A stretch of 64,000 bases of DNA, from assembly GCA_023269675.1 (NCBI GenBank), contig JAHFSX010000035.1:1-64000 (forward strand). The letters are read 5' to 3'. Numbering within the stretch: position 1 is the first letter of the stretch; each line of letters begins with the position of its first letter. This document shows positions 23,633 to 31,534 of the stretch, piece by piece. A model generated the notes under the pieces. The model had not been told where the DNA came from and ran no database searches. It was given only the letters and a program-made list of their open reading frames with translations. The stretch comes from Verrucomicrobiota bacterium. GTDB lineage: Bacteria > Verrucomicrobiota > Kiritimatiellia > RFP12 > UBA1067. The translations under genes and the position numbers were made by a program.

Positions 23633-24478
23633 CGGCACATCAAGCACGCGGATTTCCTCAAAGCCCGTCGGCCACTCGCCGCTCTCCCGACAGGCGAGCA
23701 ATCGCCGGATCGCCGCCTCGTTCTCGCGTTGCGCCTGGCTGAGCGTCTCGTCGCTCACGCGCCAGACACCGCACCGGAACGGCTCCTTTTTCTCGACCGC
23801 GATCAGATGCACGGGCACCGGCGCTCCCGCCGCGTCGCCGCGCTCCGCGCAATCGGCAGACGTGTTCCCGATGGCCTGCGTCAGTACGGCCCGGTAGAAA
23901 GCCATTTGCCGGTGATACCCGTAGCGCCGGGCGTCGGCCTCGAACCACGTCAGGTCATCGCAGGTCTTGAAATCCACGATTCCCCGGTGCGGATGCAACC
24001 AGTCGATTCGGATCTGGCAGGGGGTGCCGCAGTACTCGGCACGCACCACGCCTTCGGCGCGTCCGAAGAGTAAGAGCGCCACCGCCTCATCGTTCATCCC
24101 CACGCCTGCCGCCATCTGCTCGACCAACTCGACCTGCTCCTGTGAGAGCACGGGCTTGCCCTGGGCCTCGGCCCACTCGGCAAAAACCTTCGTGCCCGCG
24201 CCGAACGGCTTGCCGGTCTTCTCGTTGATCGGACCGCCCAGGGCGAACTCAGCCTCATAGGCCTCTCGGCCTTCGAGGATGCGGACGTGCGCGGCGCGTC
24301 CCACGAGGTAACTGGTCGAATCCGCGTCCTTGATCAGGCCCACCGACTTCTTGCGGTGCAGCCACGGGCACTTCATGAAGTCCAGGAGCTGATGGCTGCT
24401 CATGAACCGGTCCGCCTTCGCGTGATACGCGTCGGCCGGCTCGCTCGTGAGAATGTTGAGACAGAAAATCTCGTTCAT
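23630..24478 (-). CDS. Phage PD-(D/E)XK exonuclease (RecE/DUF3799-like)
   Basis: A 282-residue protein starting MNEIFCLNILTSEPADAYHAK after GGAGAAG. Motifs of the RecE/lambda-exonuclease PD-(D/E)XK type are visible: SSHQLLDFMKCPWLHRKK near 35, GRAAHVRILEG near 68, CQIRIDWLHPHRGIVDFKT (D and E/D-x-K) near 160, and YGYHRQMAFYRAVL near 190. It degrades one strand of duplex DNA to make substrate for the annealing protein encoded two genes on. It is the first gene of the replication operon; a divergent LRR gene starts 340 bases away. Confidence 0.85.
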   Translation of the reverse strand: MNEIFCLNILTSEPADAYHAKADRFMSSHQLLDFMKCPWLHRKKSVGLIKDADSTSYLVGRAAHVRILEGREAYEAEFALGGPINEKTGKPFGAGTKVFAEWAEAQGKPVLSQEQVELVEQMAAGVGMNDEAVALLLFGRAEGVVRAEYCGTPCQIRIDWLHPHRGIVDFKTCDDLTWFEADARRYGYHRQMAFYRAVLTQAIGNTSADCAERGDAAGAPVPVHLIAVEKKEPFRCGVWRVSDETLSQAQRENEAAIRRLLACRESGEWPTGFEEIRVLDVP

Positions 24479-24502
24479 GTTTCTTCTCCACGTTGTTGTC
24501 AT

Positions 24503-24756
24503 CGGACCGGACGCCCCGGCCGCCGGACATTACTTACCCGGTGCCGGGGCGAAGTGGCGGAAGAAAGGCAAAAATATATTTTCCGAACGGTAGGGGCGGT
24601 TAGGTTATTCCCCGTGCGTCGCTGGTCGCGCGTCGCGAGTCGGCCCAATCTATCCCCCCGTGGCACGGGCGTCCCGCCCGTGTTTCCCGTTCTGTCCGTT
24701 GTTCCCCTTCTCCCCATTAGCGACGATTCGCATGCAGATCACAAAAAATATTCCCT
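24503..24756. other. Divergent promoter region between exonuclease and LRR gene
   Basis: A non-coding stretch. It has an AT-rich patch (aaaaatatattttccgaacg near 24571) that could hold the minus-strand early promoter and a perfect hairpin CACGGGCG-TCC-CGCCCGTG at 24664-24682. The hairpin belongs to repeat family F, also found inside the primase gene at 19767-19789. Confidence 0.5.
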
Positions 24757-24786
24757 TTGACCGCCTGTTCCCGTCTGCCGTATATT
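24757..24786 (+). promoter_or_regulatory. Sigma-70-like promoter of the LRR gene
   Basis: TTGACC (24757-24762) and TATATT (24781-24786) are 18 bases apart; the chosen start codon is 33 bases after the -10 element. This gives the LRR cargo gene its own promoter on the strand opposite to the phage genes. Confidence 0.65.
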
Positions 24787-24818
24787 TATGGTGTTTTGGT
24801 TTCTTACCACGCTACGCC

Positions 24819-26135
24819 ATGAAAGGCCCCGCCATGCGCTTAAACGCCTGCCTTCACGCATCACTTCTTAGCCTCTGTCTCGCGCTCTCTTTTGCGACAC
24901 TCAATTCCCGCGCCGATACCGAAGGCGACTACACCTACATCGTCACCGACGGCCAGGCCACTATCACCGGTTTCAACGTTTCCTACTCTGGCGCACTGTC
25001 TATCACCAACACCTTGGGCGGCTGTCCCGTCGCCTCCATCGGCGGCAACGCGTTCTTCTGGTGCAAAGACCTGATCTCCGTCACCATCCCCGATTCCGTG
25101 ACCTCCATCGGCGGAACGGCATTCTCCGATTGCTACAGTCTGGCCTCCGTCACGATCCCCGGCAGCGTCAACTCCATCGGTAACGAGGCATTCTACTACT
25201 GCTGCAGTCTGACGAATCTGGTCATCGGCACCGGCGTCACCACTATCGGGGATTCCGCGTTCTTAGGTTGCGTCGGTCTGATAAATCTGGTCATCGGCAG
25301 CAACGTCACCTCCCTTGGTAGCGCTGCGTTTAGCTGGTGTACCGGTCTGACCTCCGTCACCATCCCCGGTAGCGTCACCAACATGGGCGACTACACGTTC
25401 TCTCACTGTTCCAGTCTGACCTCCGTCAATATTTCACCCGGCGTCACCGCCATCGGCGGCTCCGCTTTTTATAAATGCACCGGTCTGACGAAACTGGTCA
25501 TCGGCACCGGCGTCACCACCATCGGTCAATGCGCGTTCGACAACTGTTCCGGTCTGACCTCCGTCACCATCCCCGCCAGCGTCACTTCAATCGGCAACGC
25601 CGCATTCACCTCCTGCTCCGGTCTGACGAATGTGGTCATCGGTACCGGCGTCACCACCATCGGGGACGGCGCGTTCCTTGACTGTAACGGCCTGACCTCC
25701 GTCACCATTCCCGACAACGTTAAAACAATCGGCGATAGAGCGTTTGGATCTTGCTCCAAACTTGCCTGCGTGTTTTTTACGGGCGATGTGCCCACTAATC
25801 TTGTCTCATCCGCATTCCTAATTACCCCCGCAACGCTCTACTACCTCCCGACCTTCGCCAGCAACTGGCCCTCCATCCTCGCCGGCCGCCCGACCCGCCT
25901 CTGGAACCCGACCGTCCAACGCGACGCCGCCTTCGGCTTCTCTTCTAACCGCTTCGGCTTCAACATCGCCGGCAGCACCAACATCCCTGTCAAAGTCGAG
26001 GCCACCACGAACCTCATGTCCGGCACTTGGACGCCGATCACAAACGCCACCCTCGGCACCTCCGGTTCGCTCTACTTCAACGACCCTTCTTCGACTAATA
26101 AACCCGCCCGCTTCTACCGCATCGCCTTCCCCTAA
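24819..26135 (+). CDS. BspA-type leucine-rich-repeat exported protein
   Basis: A 438-residue protein; ATG at 24819 or 24834. A signal peptide (LNACLHASLLSLCLALSFATLNSRA) precedes about ten copies of a 23-residue LRR_5/BspA-type repeat (pattern LTSVTIPxSVTSIGxxAFxxC). The C-terminal domain (VEATTNLMSGTWTPITNA...FYRIAFP) is a module common at the end of secreted PVC-bacterial proteins. BspA-type repeats mediate adhesion to hosts or other cells. It lies on the plus strand inside a prophage early region with its own promoter, so it looks like lysogenic-conversion cargo. Confidence 0.8.
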   Translation: MKGPAMRLNACLHASLLSLCLALSFATLNSRADTEGDYTYIVTDGQATITGFNVSYSGALSITNTLGGCPVASIGGNAFFWCKDLISVTIPDSVTSIGGTAFSDCYSLASVTIPGSVNSIGNEAFYYCCSLTNLVIGTGVTTIGDSAFLGCVGLINLVIGSNVTSLGSAAFSWCTGLTSVTIPGSVTNMGDYTFSHCSSLTSVNISPGVTAIGGSAFYKCTGLTKLVIGTGVTTIGQCAFDNCSGLTSVTIPASVTSIGNAAFTSCSGLTNVVIGTGVTTIGDGAFLDCNGLTSVTIPDNVKTIGDRAFGSCSKLACVFFTGDVPTNLVSSAFLITPATLYYLPTFASNWPSILAGRPTRLWNPTVQRDAAFGFSSNRFGFNIAGSTNIPVKVEATTNLMSGTWTPITNATLGTSGSLYFNDPSSTNKPARFYRIAFP

Positions 26136-26159
26136 AACCATCTCGGCAGGACAGGGGAG

Positions 26160-26310
26160 TCTACTTCAACGTTGAGCGTTGGGCGTTATTAACTCCCTCC
26201 GCCCTCCGTCCTTCTCCACTTAACTCGCCTACCGCCCGTGAACGTCCGCATGCGTATCCATGCCGCCTTTCCGGCTTCAGCGTTGGGCGTTCGACGTTCG
26301 GCGTTCACCT
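26160..26310. repeat. Word-like repeats (families B and A)
   Basis: Family B (aacgttgagcgttgggcgtt) at 26171 and at 26276-26306, with family A (cctccgccctccgtccttct) between, fill the gap between the convergent LRR and sigma genes. The sigma factor's stop codon is the first bases of the second B copy. Confidence 0.75.
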
Positions 26311-26892
26311 CAGATAATCGTCTAGGCGTTTCGCCGCGAAAACTTCGCGGATCTGCGCCAGATATCTGTCGCGGAAGGTGCCCCGCGGAATGCCCAACTC
26401 GCGCGCGACCTCGGCGACAGACTGCGTCCGCAGCATGCCGGCGACCTGCCGCAGTTCCGGCGGCAGTCCGGCTAACACCTCCTCCAGATCCATCTGGAGA
26501 TGCGCGCGCGCGGCTTCCGGCCGGTCGTAGCGGCCCGTCCGCAGGTCGACCTCGTCCTGGCTGATTTCATGCAGCACCGTCGAGCCCTCGTCGGCCTCGA
26601 TCTCTTCGTCCAGCGAATAGGCCTCGCGCCGCCAGTCGCGCATCGCCGCTTGCCGATCACGCAGCAGATTGCAGATCCTGCGACCGACCACGCGGTCGGC
26701 GAACGTGTTGAGCGACGCCTTGGCCGGGTCGAACTTCGGCAACCGTTCGAGCAGATCCCTGATCAGCTCCTGCTCGATGTCCTTGATATCGTCCTGTGTG
26801 TAACCCGCCTTGCTGACGAGCTGCCGCGCCTTGCATTCGATGAGCGCGGTAAGGTAGGGGGTGAGGGGTTCGTTCTGTGTGTGGGTGTCCAT
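26305..26892 (-). CDS. Sigma-70-family RNA polymerase sigma factor
   Basis: A 195-residue protein starting MDTHTQNEPLTPYLTALIECK after GGGAGACGG. Region 2 is seen in YTQDDIKDIEQELIRDLLERLPKFDPAKASLNTFADRVVGRRICN, and region 4 in LAGLPPELRQVAGMLRTQSVAEVARELGIPRGTFRDRY. The middle section is acidic (LDEEIEADEGS). It probably directs phage gene classes, for example the replication operon. It precedes the replication genes in reading direction, with the LRR gene inserted between. A second sigma-like gene lies at 16439. Confidence 0.85.
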   Translation of the reverse strand: MDTHTQNEPLTPYLTALIECKARQLVSKAGYTQDDIKDIEQELIRDLLERLPKFDPAKASLNTFADRVVGRRICNLLRDRQAAMRDWRREAYSLDEEIEADEGSTVLHEISQDEVDLRTGRYDRPEAARAHLQMDLEEVLAGLPPELRQVAGMLRTQSVAEVARELGIPRGTFRDRYLAQIREVFAAKRLDDYLR

Positions 26893-26956
26893 TTCCGTCT
26901 CCCGTTGGCCGGGAGGCGTCGTGTGGATGCCGACAGAAGCGGGCGACTAAAACAGC

Positions 26957-27002
26957 GGAGGCGTTGTAGGATGGCCGCATCTGCGGCACCCACAACGCCT
27001 CC
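26957..27002. repeat. 11-bp-stem hairpin upstream of the sigma gene
   Basis: GGAGGCGTTGT pairs perfectly with ACAACGCCTCC around a 24-base loop that holds a smaller GCCGCATCTGCGGC hairpin. It lies 65 bases upstream of the sigma-factor start on the minus strand and may be a terminator for the gene before or a mobile repeat. Confidence 0.65.
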
Positions 27003-27067
27003 ACTTTGTGGCCGGTTAGTTGTCAAGCGCGGTTCAATTACAAAATGGGGAGCCTACCCCCGCGTCA

Positions 27068-27397
27068 TCAGGCCGCGTTCTCCTGGTAAGTCATGCCGCA
27101 CGGCAGACCGTGACGCACGTCGATGCATTCGACGACGCCGTCGCCAATCTGGTTCAGGATGTCGAACAGCTCACGCACCGCGGTTTTCATCATGAAATCA
27201 TCTTTTGTAGCCTCGTGCCGCGGCCCGTTGTCGCCTCCGAGTTTCACGCTCCGGATGATGCGCGGCGGTGGATCAAACGCCGGTTCGCCGGAGCGGACGT
27301 GCAGGCCCTCAATGCGGCCGAAGTTGAGTCTCTGCATCTTCTCAACCAGACGTCGGCGTGCTGGCGACAGGTCCGTTTTCATCGTGGTGCTTGTCAT
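27068..27397 (-). CDS. Conserved small phage protein of unknown function
   Basis: A 109-residue protein starting MTSTTMKTDLSPARRRLVEKM after AAGAGGT. The core NFGRIEGLHVRSGEPAFDPPPRIIR...KLGGDNGPR is a pattern I recognise from small proteins in many prophages, without known function. The second half has DFMMKTAVRELFDILNQIGDG and a final VRHGLP block. It stands between the regulator and the sigma factor, all on the minus strand, suggesting an early regulatory role. Confidence 0.65.
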   Translation of the reverse strand: MTSTTMKTDLSPARRRLVEKMQRLNFGRIEGLHVRSGEPAFDPPPRIIRSVKLGGDNGPRHEATKDDFMMKTAVRELFDILNQIGDGVVECIDVRHGLPCGMTYQENAA

Positions 27398-27732
27398 TCT
27401 TTACCTCTTTCCGCGGGCCCTTTTCGGGTTTCTAGTGTAGCGTTGCCCGCCTGCGCCGCACCTGTCATCGACCACCCGGTTTTCAGAAACTTATTGGCCT
27501 TCCATTACCATACGTTCTTTATCAACTTCTTTTTCAGGAGCTCCAACGCGCCAGAGTCTGTTCCCCGCCCTTCGATGGAGACCGAACACGGTTGCACTAA
27601 CGCAAGCGGTGTTCCGTTCGATTAAAAAAAGGCATGAAAAAAGCGCCCAACCCGTTGCGGGATGGACGCTTAAGAGAAATGAAAAGAAATTTTGCCGGTC
27701 GATTATCTAAATCGAACGGACAAGGCGGTCAA
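27398..27732. other. Gap between activator and small phage gene
   Basis: Apart from the terminator at 27635, a 10-bp inverted repeat flanks it: CCGTTCGATT at 27613 and AATCGAACGG at 27710. No other gene is supported. A promoter for the 27397 gene is expected here but not assigned. Confidence 0.5.
27635..27671 (-). terminator. Rho-independent terminator of the sigma-54 activator gene
   Basis: On the minus strand, AAGCGTCCATCCCG pairs with CGGGTTGGGCGCTT (three-base loop, two G-T pairs) and is followed by TTTTTT. It lies about 60 bases after the stop of the activator gene. Confidence 0.85.
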
Positions 27733-29304
27733 TTAATCCGGTTGCTTGCTGGGCCTCCGCCCGGCGGCCTGCTTGGGCAAAAAGCCCTCTAACCTTTTGT
27801 TCCTGCGCAGTTTCATCAGGTGCTCCCCGACGGTCGTCGGCTTAAGGCCCACCTTCTCGCTGATCTCCTTGTTGCTTAATCTCTTGTCGCACAACAGGGC
27901 GATGCTGCGGTCGGGATCTTGGATGCCGAGTTCGTCGAGCACACGTTCAATCCCGCCTGCCTCTGCTGGCGGGGGCGGCAGCGCGAACAGCAAGCCGTCC
28001 GGACCAGACTTCCCGATCCCTTCTAAAAAAGCGTTGCTGGGCCCTACAGGCACCTTTTCGAGTCTGTCGTTCACGAGACCCGTGCACGTCAGCGCACTGG
28101 GCTTATTGCTGATTACCGCATCGGTAAGCCGCAAGACGAAGTCAAAGAAGCCCACTAAGTCGACTGTGTTCTCCTCAGAAAATGGCGAAAGCAGCGAATT
28201 TACCCCAATGGCATCATCCAACTCGCGGTCTACGCACTCGAACGCGTTCCCGATAGACAGTTCTAAGGCAAAACCGCCCATCTCCGGCAGATCACCATTG
28301 AGCGCCTTCTTCAGCCGGACCACCGGAATGACTGGGACGAACGCGTGTTCGCATTCCCAGAGCGACTCTTTCATGCCTGCGAACAAACCGATCAAGAGCT
28401 CTAATACGCGCTTCACGCTAGGGTCCTCGAGAACCCCTTTGACATTCGCTCCGAAGGATTCGAGCATCTGCAAGGCCAGACCGGCGACACCCGCCACCTG
28501 CTCGACAGCGCCTGGTTTGCCGGCATTCCAGTCAGTCAGCACATATTGATCGTAACAACAATGCTCCATGGTCGGGTGCAGAATCACTTTGCGCTGACAG
28601 TACTTTTTCAACTCCCGGATGTTGCCCGGCCATTCGTTCGTCAGGATGCCGACCAGCGTGCGGAGCATGATCCCGTTGAAAACCTCCTGCGCCCCCAAAA
28701 AGCCCGGCTCGCAGAGGAACCACAGAATATCACCGGCCCGTTCCCTCAAAGGCGGCAGCCGCACCTCGAAGTCGAACCTCGCCCGGAGGTCATGAATCAT
28801 GGCTTTCTCGACATCCTTATTCGTCGCCGCCACGATCCGCACGTCAGCGTGATGCTCGATCCTGTCCGCCCCGATCGGCCGGATCTCTCCGGTTTCCATG
28901 AAGCGCAACAGCCGCGCTTGTAGGTCGGGCAACAGCCAGCCGATCTCATCGAGAAAAAGGACCCCGCCGTCGCAAGCTTTCAGCAGTCCTTCCCGGTCTT
29001 TTTCCGCACCGGTGAATGCGCCCCGTTTATGTCCGAACAGCTCGCTTCCCACCAGGTTGCTGTCGAGGCCCGCGCAGTTCAGCCGCTGGCATTTTCCTTT
29101 TGGACGCTTGGTCATATGCATGACGCAGTCGGCCAGCATCTCTTTGCCGGTACCGGTCTCGCCGGTAACGAGCAGGCTGTGCCGGTCGCTCGCCAGTATT
29201 GCGCACAATTCCTTGACGGAATGTGTCCCCGACGGTCCAGCGCACCTCTCGGGCAGCAGCACCCGTTTCATTCCGCCGATCTCGATAATACGGTCTTTTA
29301 ACAT
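27733..29304 (-). CDS. Sigma-54-dependent activator (AAA+) with C-terminal helix-turn-helix
   Basis: A 523-residue regulator starting MLKDRIIEIGGMKRVLLP. The AAA+ domain (about 20-240) is complete: Walker A GETGTGKE, the sigma-54-contacting GAFTGA loop, Walker B GGVLFLDEIG and arginine-finger region ARFDFEVRLPPLRERAGDI. There is no receiver or other N-terminal sensor. After the AAA+ part there is a long helical region (about 250-450) without a known domain, then a terminal NKEISEKVGLKPTTVGEHLMKLRRNKRL helix-turn-helix that looks LuxR-like instead of the usual Fis type. It probably switches phage or island genes on sigma-54 promoters. Upstream is a 7-bp inverted repeat (29365-29392) that may be its own operator. 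Confidence 0.8.
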   Translation of the reverse strand: MLKDRIIEIGGMKRVLLPERCAGPSGTHSVKELCAILASDRHSLLVTGETGTGKEMLADCVMHMTKRPKGKCQRLNCAGLDSNLVGSELFGHKRGAFTGAEKDREGLLKACDGGVLFLDEIGWLLPDLQARLLRFMETGEIRPIGADRIEHHADVRIVAATNKDVEKAMIHDLRARFDFEVRLPPLRERAGDILWFLCEPGFLGAQEVFNGIMLRTLVGILTNEWPGNIRELKKYCQRKVILHPTMEHCCYDQYVLTDWNAGKPGAVEQVAGVAGLALQMLESFGANVKGVLEDPSVKRVLELLIGLFAGMKESLWECEHAFVPVIPVVRLKKALNGDLPEMGGFALELSIGNAFECVDRELDDAIGVNSLLSPFSEENTVDLVGFFDFVLRLTDAVISNKPSALTCTGLVNDRLEKVPVGPSNAFLEGIGKSGPDGLLFALPPPPAEAGGIERVLDELGIQDPDRSIALLCDKRLSNKEISEKVGLKPTTVGEHLMKLRRNKRLEGFLPKQAAGRRPSKQPD

Positions 29305-29881
29305 GAACACGATCCCGCGTTTATTGCCATGAAAACATCTTTTTTTCCATTCTCTCCCTTACAACGTATGAAAATTGTTGCACACTCATACGGTAAAAAC
29401 AAGGCTGACTCGTCAAACCTCATTTTTTTGCGGGTCACAATCCAAAGAATCTGATTTGTGGAAACAGTGGCTTCCGGCGCTATTTCGGTGCGCTTCTTGA
29501 AGACGAATTGGTGGTCTTCGAAAATATTCAATATGGCAATGTAGCCTACATACTTTTTGGCAACTAGGAAGAACTGAGCAAAAAAAAGCCGAATCGATTT
29601 ACTCACTGGCAAATTCGGAAACAGTTTCAAAAGAATTACTCACGGCCGGAATGGAAACTTCAGGTCCGATCATGCTTGGCCGAGATTCAACGTAACAAAA
29701 AAAGTTGCTTTGATCTGAAAAGACGAGAACAATCATCACCGATTTAGAATGCCGGCTAATCGCCTTTTCCCCTCGCCCCGTACTCGCCAAAAGTGCTAAA
29801 CTCCGGCAATACCAAACTGAACGCGGCCCGTGGCCAGAGTCTTGTTGCCCGCCGCCCGCGTCGCGACCCGGAATTTGCGCT
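29305..29881. other. Non-coding gap between prophage regulator and defence island
   Basis: A 577-base stretch of lower GC. It contains one clear inverted repeat (29365-29392). No gene is supported: a 110-codon minus frame overlaps the regulator start and lacks a ribosome site. It separates minus-strand prophage genes from plus-strand defence genes, so promoters for both are expected here. Confidence 0.5.
29365..29392. promoter_or_regulatory. Inverted repeat upstream of the activator gene
   Basis: CGTATGA and TCATACG form a perfect 7-bp inverted repeat with a 14-base spacer, giving half-sites 21 bases apart (two helical turns), as expected for a dimeric regulator. It is 61 bases upstream of the activator start. 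Confidence 0.5.
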
Positions 29882-31489
29882 ATGCCCACACTGAATTGGA
29901 TCGGAAAAGAAGCCGTCGTCAACCACCACCAGCGGGTCCCCTTCCGCCTGCTCAAGGACGTGCCGGACCTCGCCTGTGGCGACCCCGGCAGCGGCAACCT
30001 GATCGTCCAGGGCGACAACCTCGAAGCCCTCAAGGCCCTTCTCCCTTACTACGCCGGGCAGGTCAAGTGCATCTACATCGACCCGCCCTACAACACCGGC
30101 AACGAGGGCTGGGCCTACAACGACAACGTCAACAGCCCCGTCATCCGGGACTGGCTCGGCAAGACCGTCGGCAAGGAGGGCGAAACCCTCGACCGCCACG
30201 ACCGCTGGCTCTGCATGATGTACCCGCGCCTCGCGCTGCTCAAAAACTTTCTCAGTCCCGAAGGCTCCATCTGGATCTCCATGGACGACTCGGAAATCTC
30301 ATTGCTGCGGGCGCTGATGGACGAGATTTTCGGGCGTGAACGATTCATAGCGTGTAACGTGTGGCAAAAGCGCTATTCCCGAGAGAACCGCGAGGCCATC
30401 GGAGACGTGCATGAGTACCTGCTTGTTTACGCGATGGATCCTGAGAAATTCAAAGAGACCAGAAACCGCATCCCTCTCACCGAAGAACAGTCAAAGATCT
30501 ACAAAAACCCGAACAACGACCCGAAAGGTAGATGGCGCGGAATCCCGATGACGGCCCAAGGTTGGCGACCCAACCAGATGTACGAAATCACGAGCCCGTC
30601 CGGAGCAGTCCACCACCCGCCGGAAGGACGTTGCTGGTCCACAATTGAAACCGAGTTCAAGAAATTGCTTGCTGAAAATCGCATTTACTTCGGGAAGGAT
30701 GGCAAGTCGCAACCCAACACAATTCGCTACCTCGACGAAGTAGAGGGCTTTGTCCCTTGGACTTGGTGGCCTCACGAGGAAGTCGGCCACACGGACGAAG
30801 CAAAGAAGGAAATTCAGGCGCTCTTCCAAACGCAGACCGCATTCGACACACCAAAACCGACCAGACTACTGGAACGCGTATTCCAGATCGCGACCAATCC
30901 CGGTGACCTCGTTCTCGATTCCTTTGCGGGCTCCGGAACAACCGGCCACGCAATTTTGAAAATGAACGAGCAGAGCAAAGACAAGCCGCTGCGCCGTTTC
31001 ATCCTTGTGGAGATGGAACCGAAGATCGCCCGCGACGTGACCGCCGAACGTGTACGGCGAGCGTCAGAAGGCTATGTCAACGCAAAGGGTGGCAGCGTTG
31101 ATAGTATCGGCGGCAGCTTCCGTTTCTGCGAACTGGGCGAGCCGCTCTTCGATAAGACGGGCATGATCCGCGAGACGGTCAAATTTTCCGAACTGGCCCG
31201 GCACGTCTATTTTTCAGAGACCGGCGAGCCGCTGCCGCGCGCGCGGGTGCTCAACACGCCGTTCCTCGGCGCGTGCCGCGGCGTCGGCATCTACCTGCTT
31301 TACAACGGCATCCTGGGCGACGAGAGCGCCAACGGCGGCAACGTGCTGACGCGCCAGATCCTCGCCAAGCTGCCGGAGTTCGACGGCCCGAAGGTGGTCT
31401 ACTGCGCCGGTTGCCTCTTGAGCCGCGACCGCCTGCAAGCCGCCAATATCACCGTCCGCCAAACGCCGTACGAGATCAAGGTGTCGTAA
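29882..31489 (+). CDS. mod: Type III restriction-modification DNA methyltransferase (Mod)
   Basis: A 535-residue beta-class adenine N6-methyltransferase. The catalytic motif IV DPPYNTG is at about 67-73, and the SAM-binding motif I FAGSGTTGHA is near 348, in the order typical of Mod. Also visible are DNLEALKALLPYYAGQVK ahead of motif IV and a YLDEVEGFVPWTWW block in the target-recognition region. It methylates the site that protects host DNA and forms the complex with Res (33149). Its stop is 45 bases before the DUF6602 gene. Confidence 0.9.
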   Translation: MPTLNWIGKEAVVNHHQRVPFRLLKDVPDLACGDPGSGNLIVQGDNLEALKALLPYYAGQVKCIYIDPPYNTGNEGWAYNDNVNSPVIRDWLGKTVGKEGETLDRHDRWLCMMYPRLALLKNFLSPEGSIWISMDDSEISLLRALMDEIFGRERFIACNVWQKRYSRENREAIGDVHEYLLVYAMDPEKFKETRNRIPLTEEQSKIYKNPNNDPKGRWRGIPMTAQGWRPNQMYEITSPSGAVHHPPEGRCWSTIETEFKKLLAENRIYFGKDGKSQPNTIRYLDEVEGFVPWTWWPHEEVGHTDEAKKEIQALFQTQTAFDTPKPTRLLERVFQIATNPGDLVLDSFAGSGTTGHAILKMNEQSKDKPLRRFILVEMEPKIARDVTAERVRRASEGYVNAKGGSVDSIGGSFRFCELGEPLFDKTGMIRETVKFSELARHVYFSETGEPLPRARVLNTPFLGACRGVGIYLLYNGILGDESANGGNVLTRQILAKLPEFDGPKVVYCAGCLLSRDRLQAANITVRQTPYEIKVS

Positions 31490-31534
31490 TTAGAAGGCTT
31501 GAAGGTAGACGTCTTCATTGAACCGGAGGAACGA

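Noticed and set aside
29298..29630. 110-codon minus-strand open frame
   Set aside because: It overlaps the start of the sigma-54 activator gene, lacks a ribosome site, and the sequence does not resemble a known protein.
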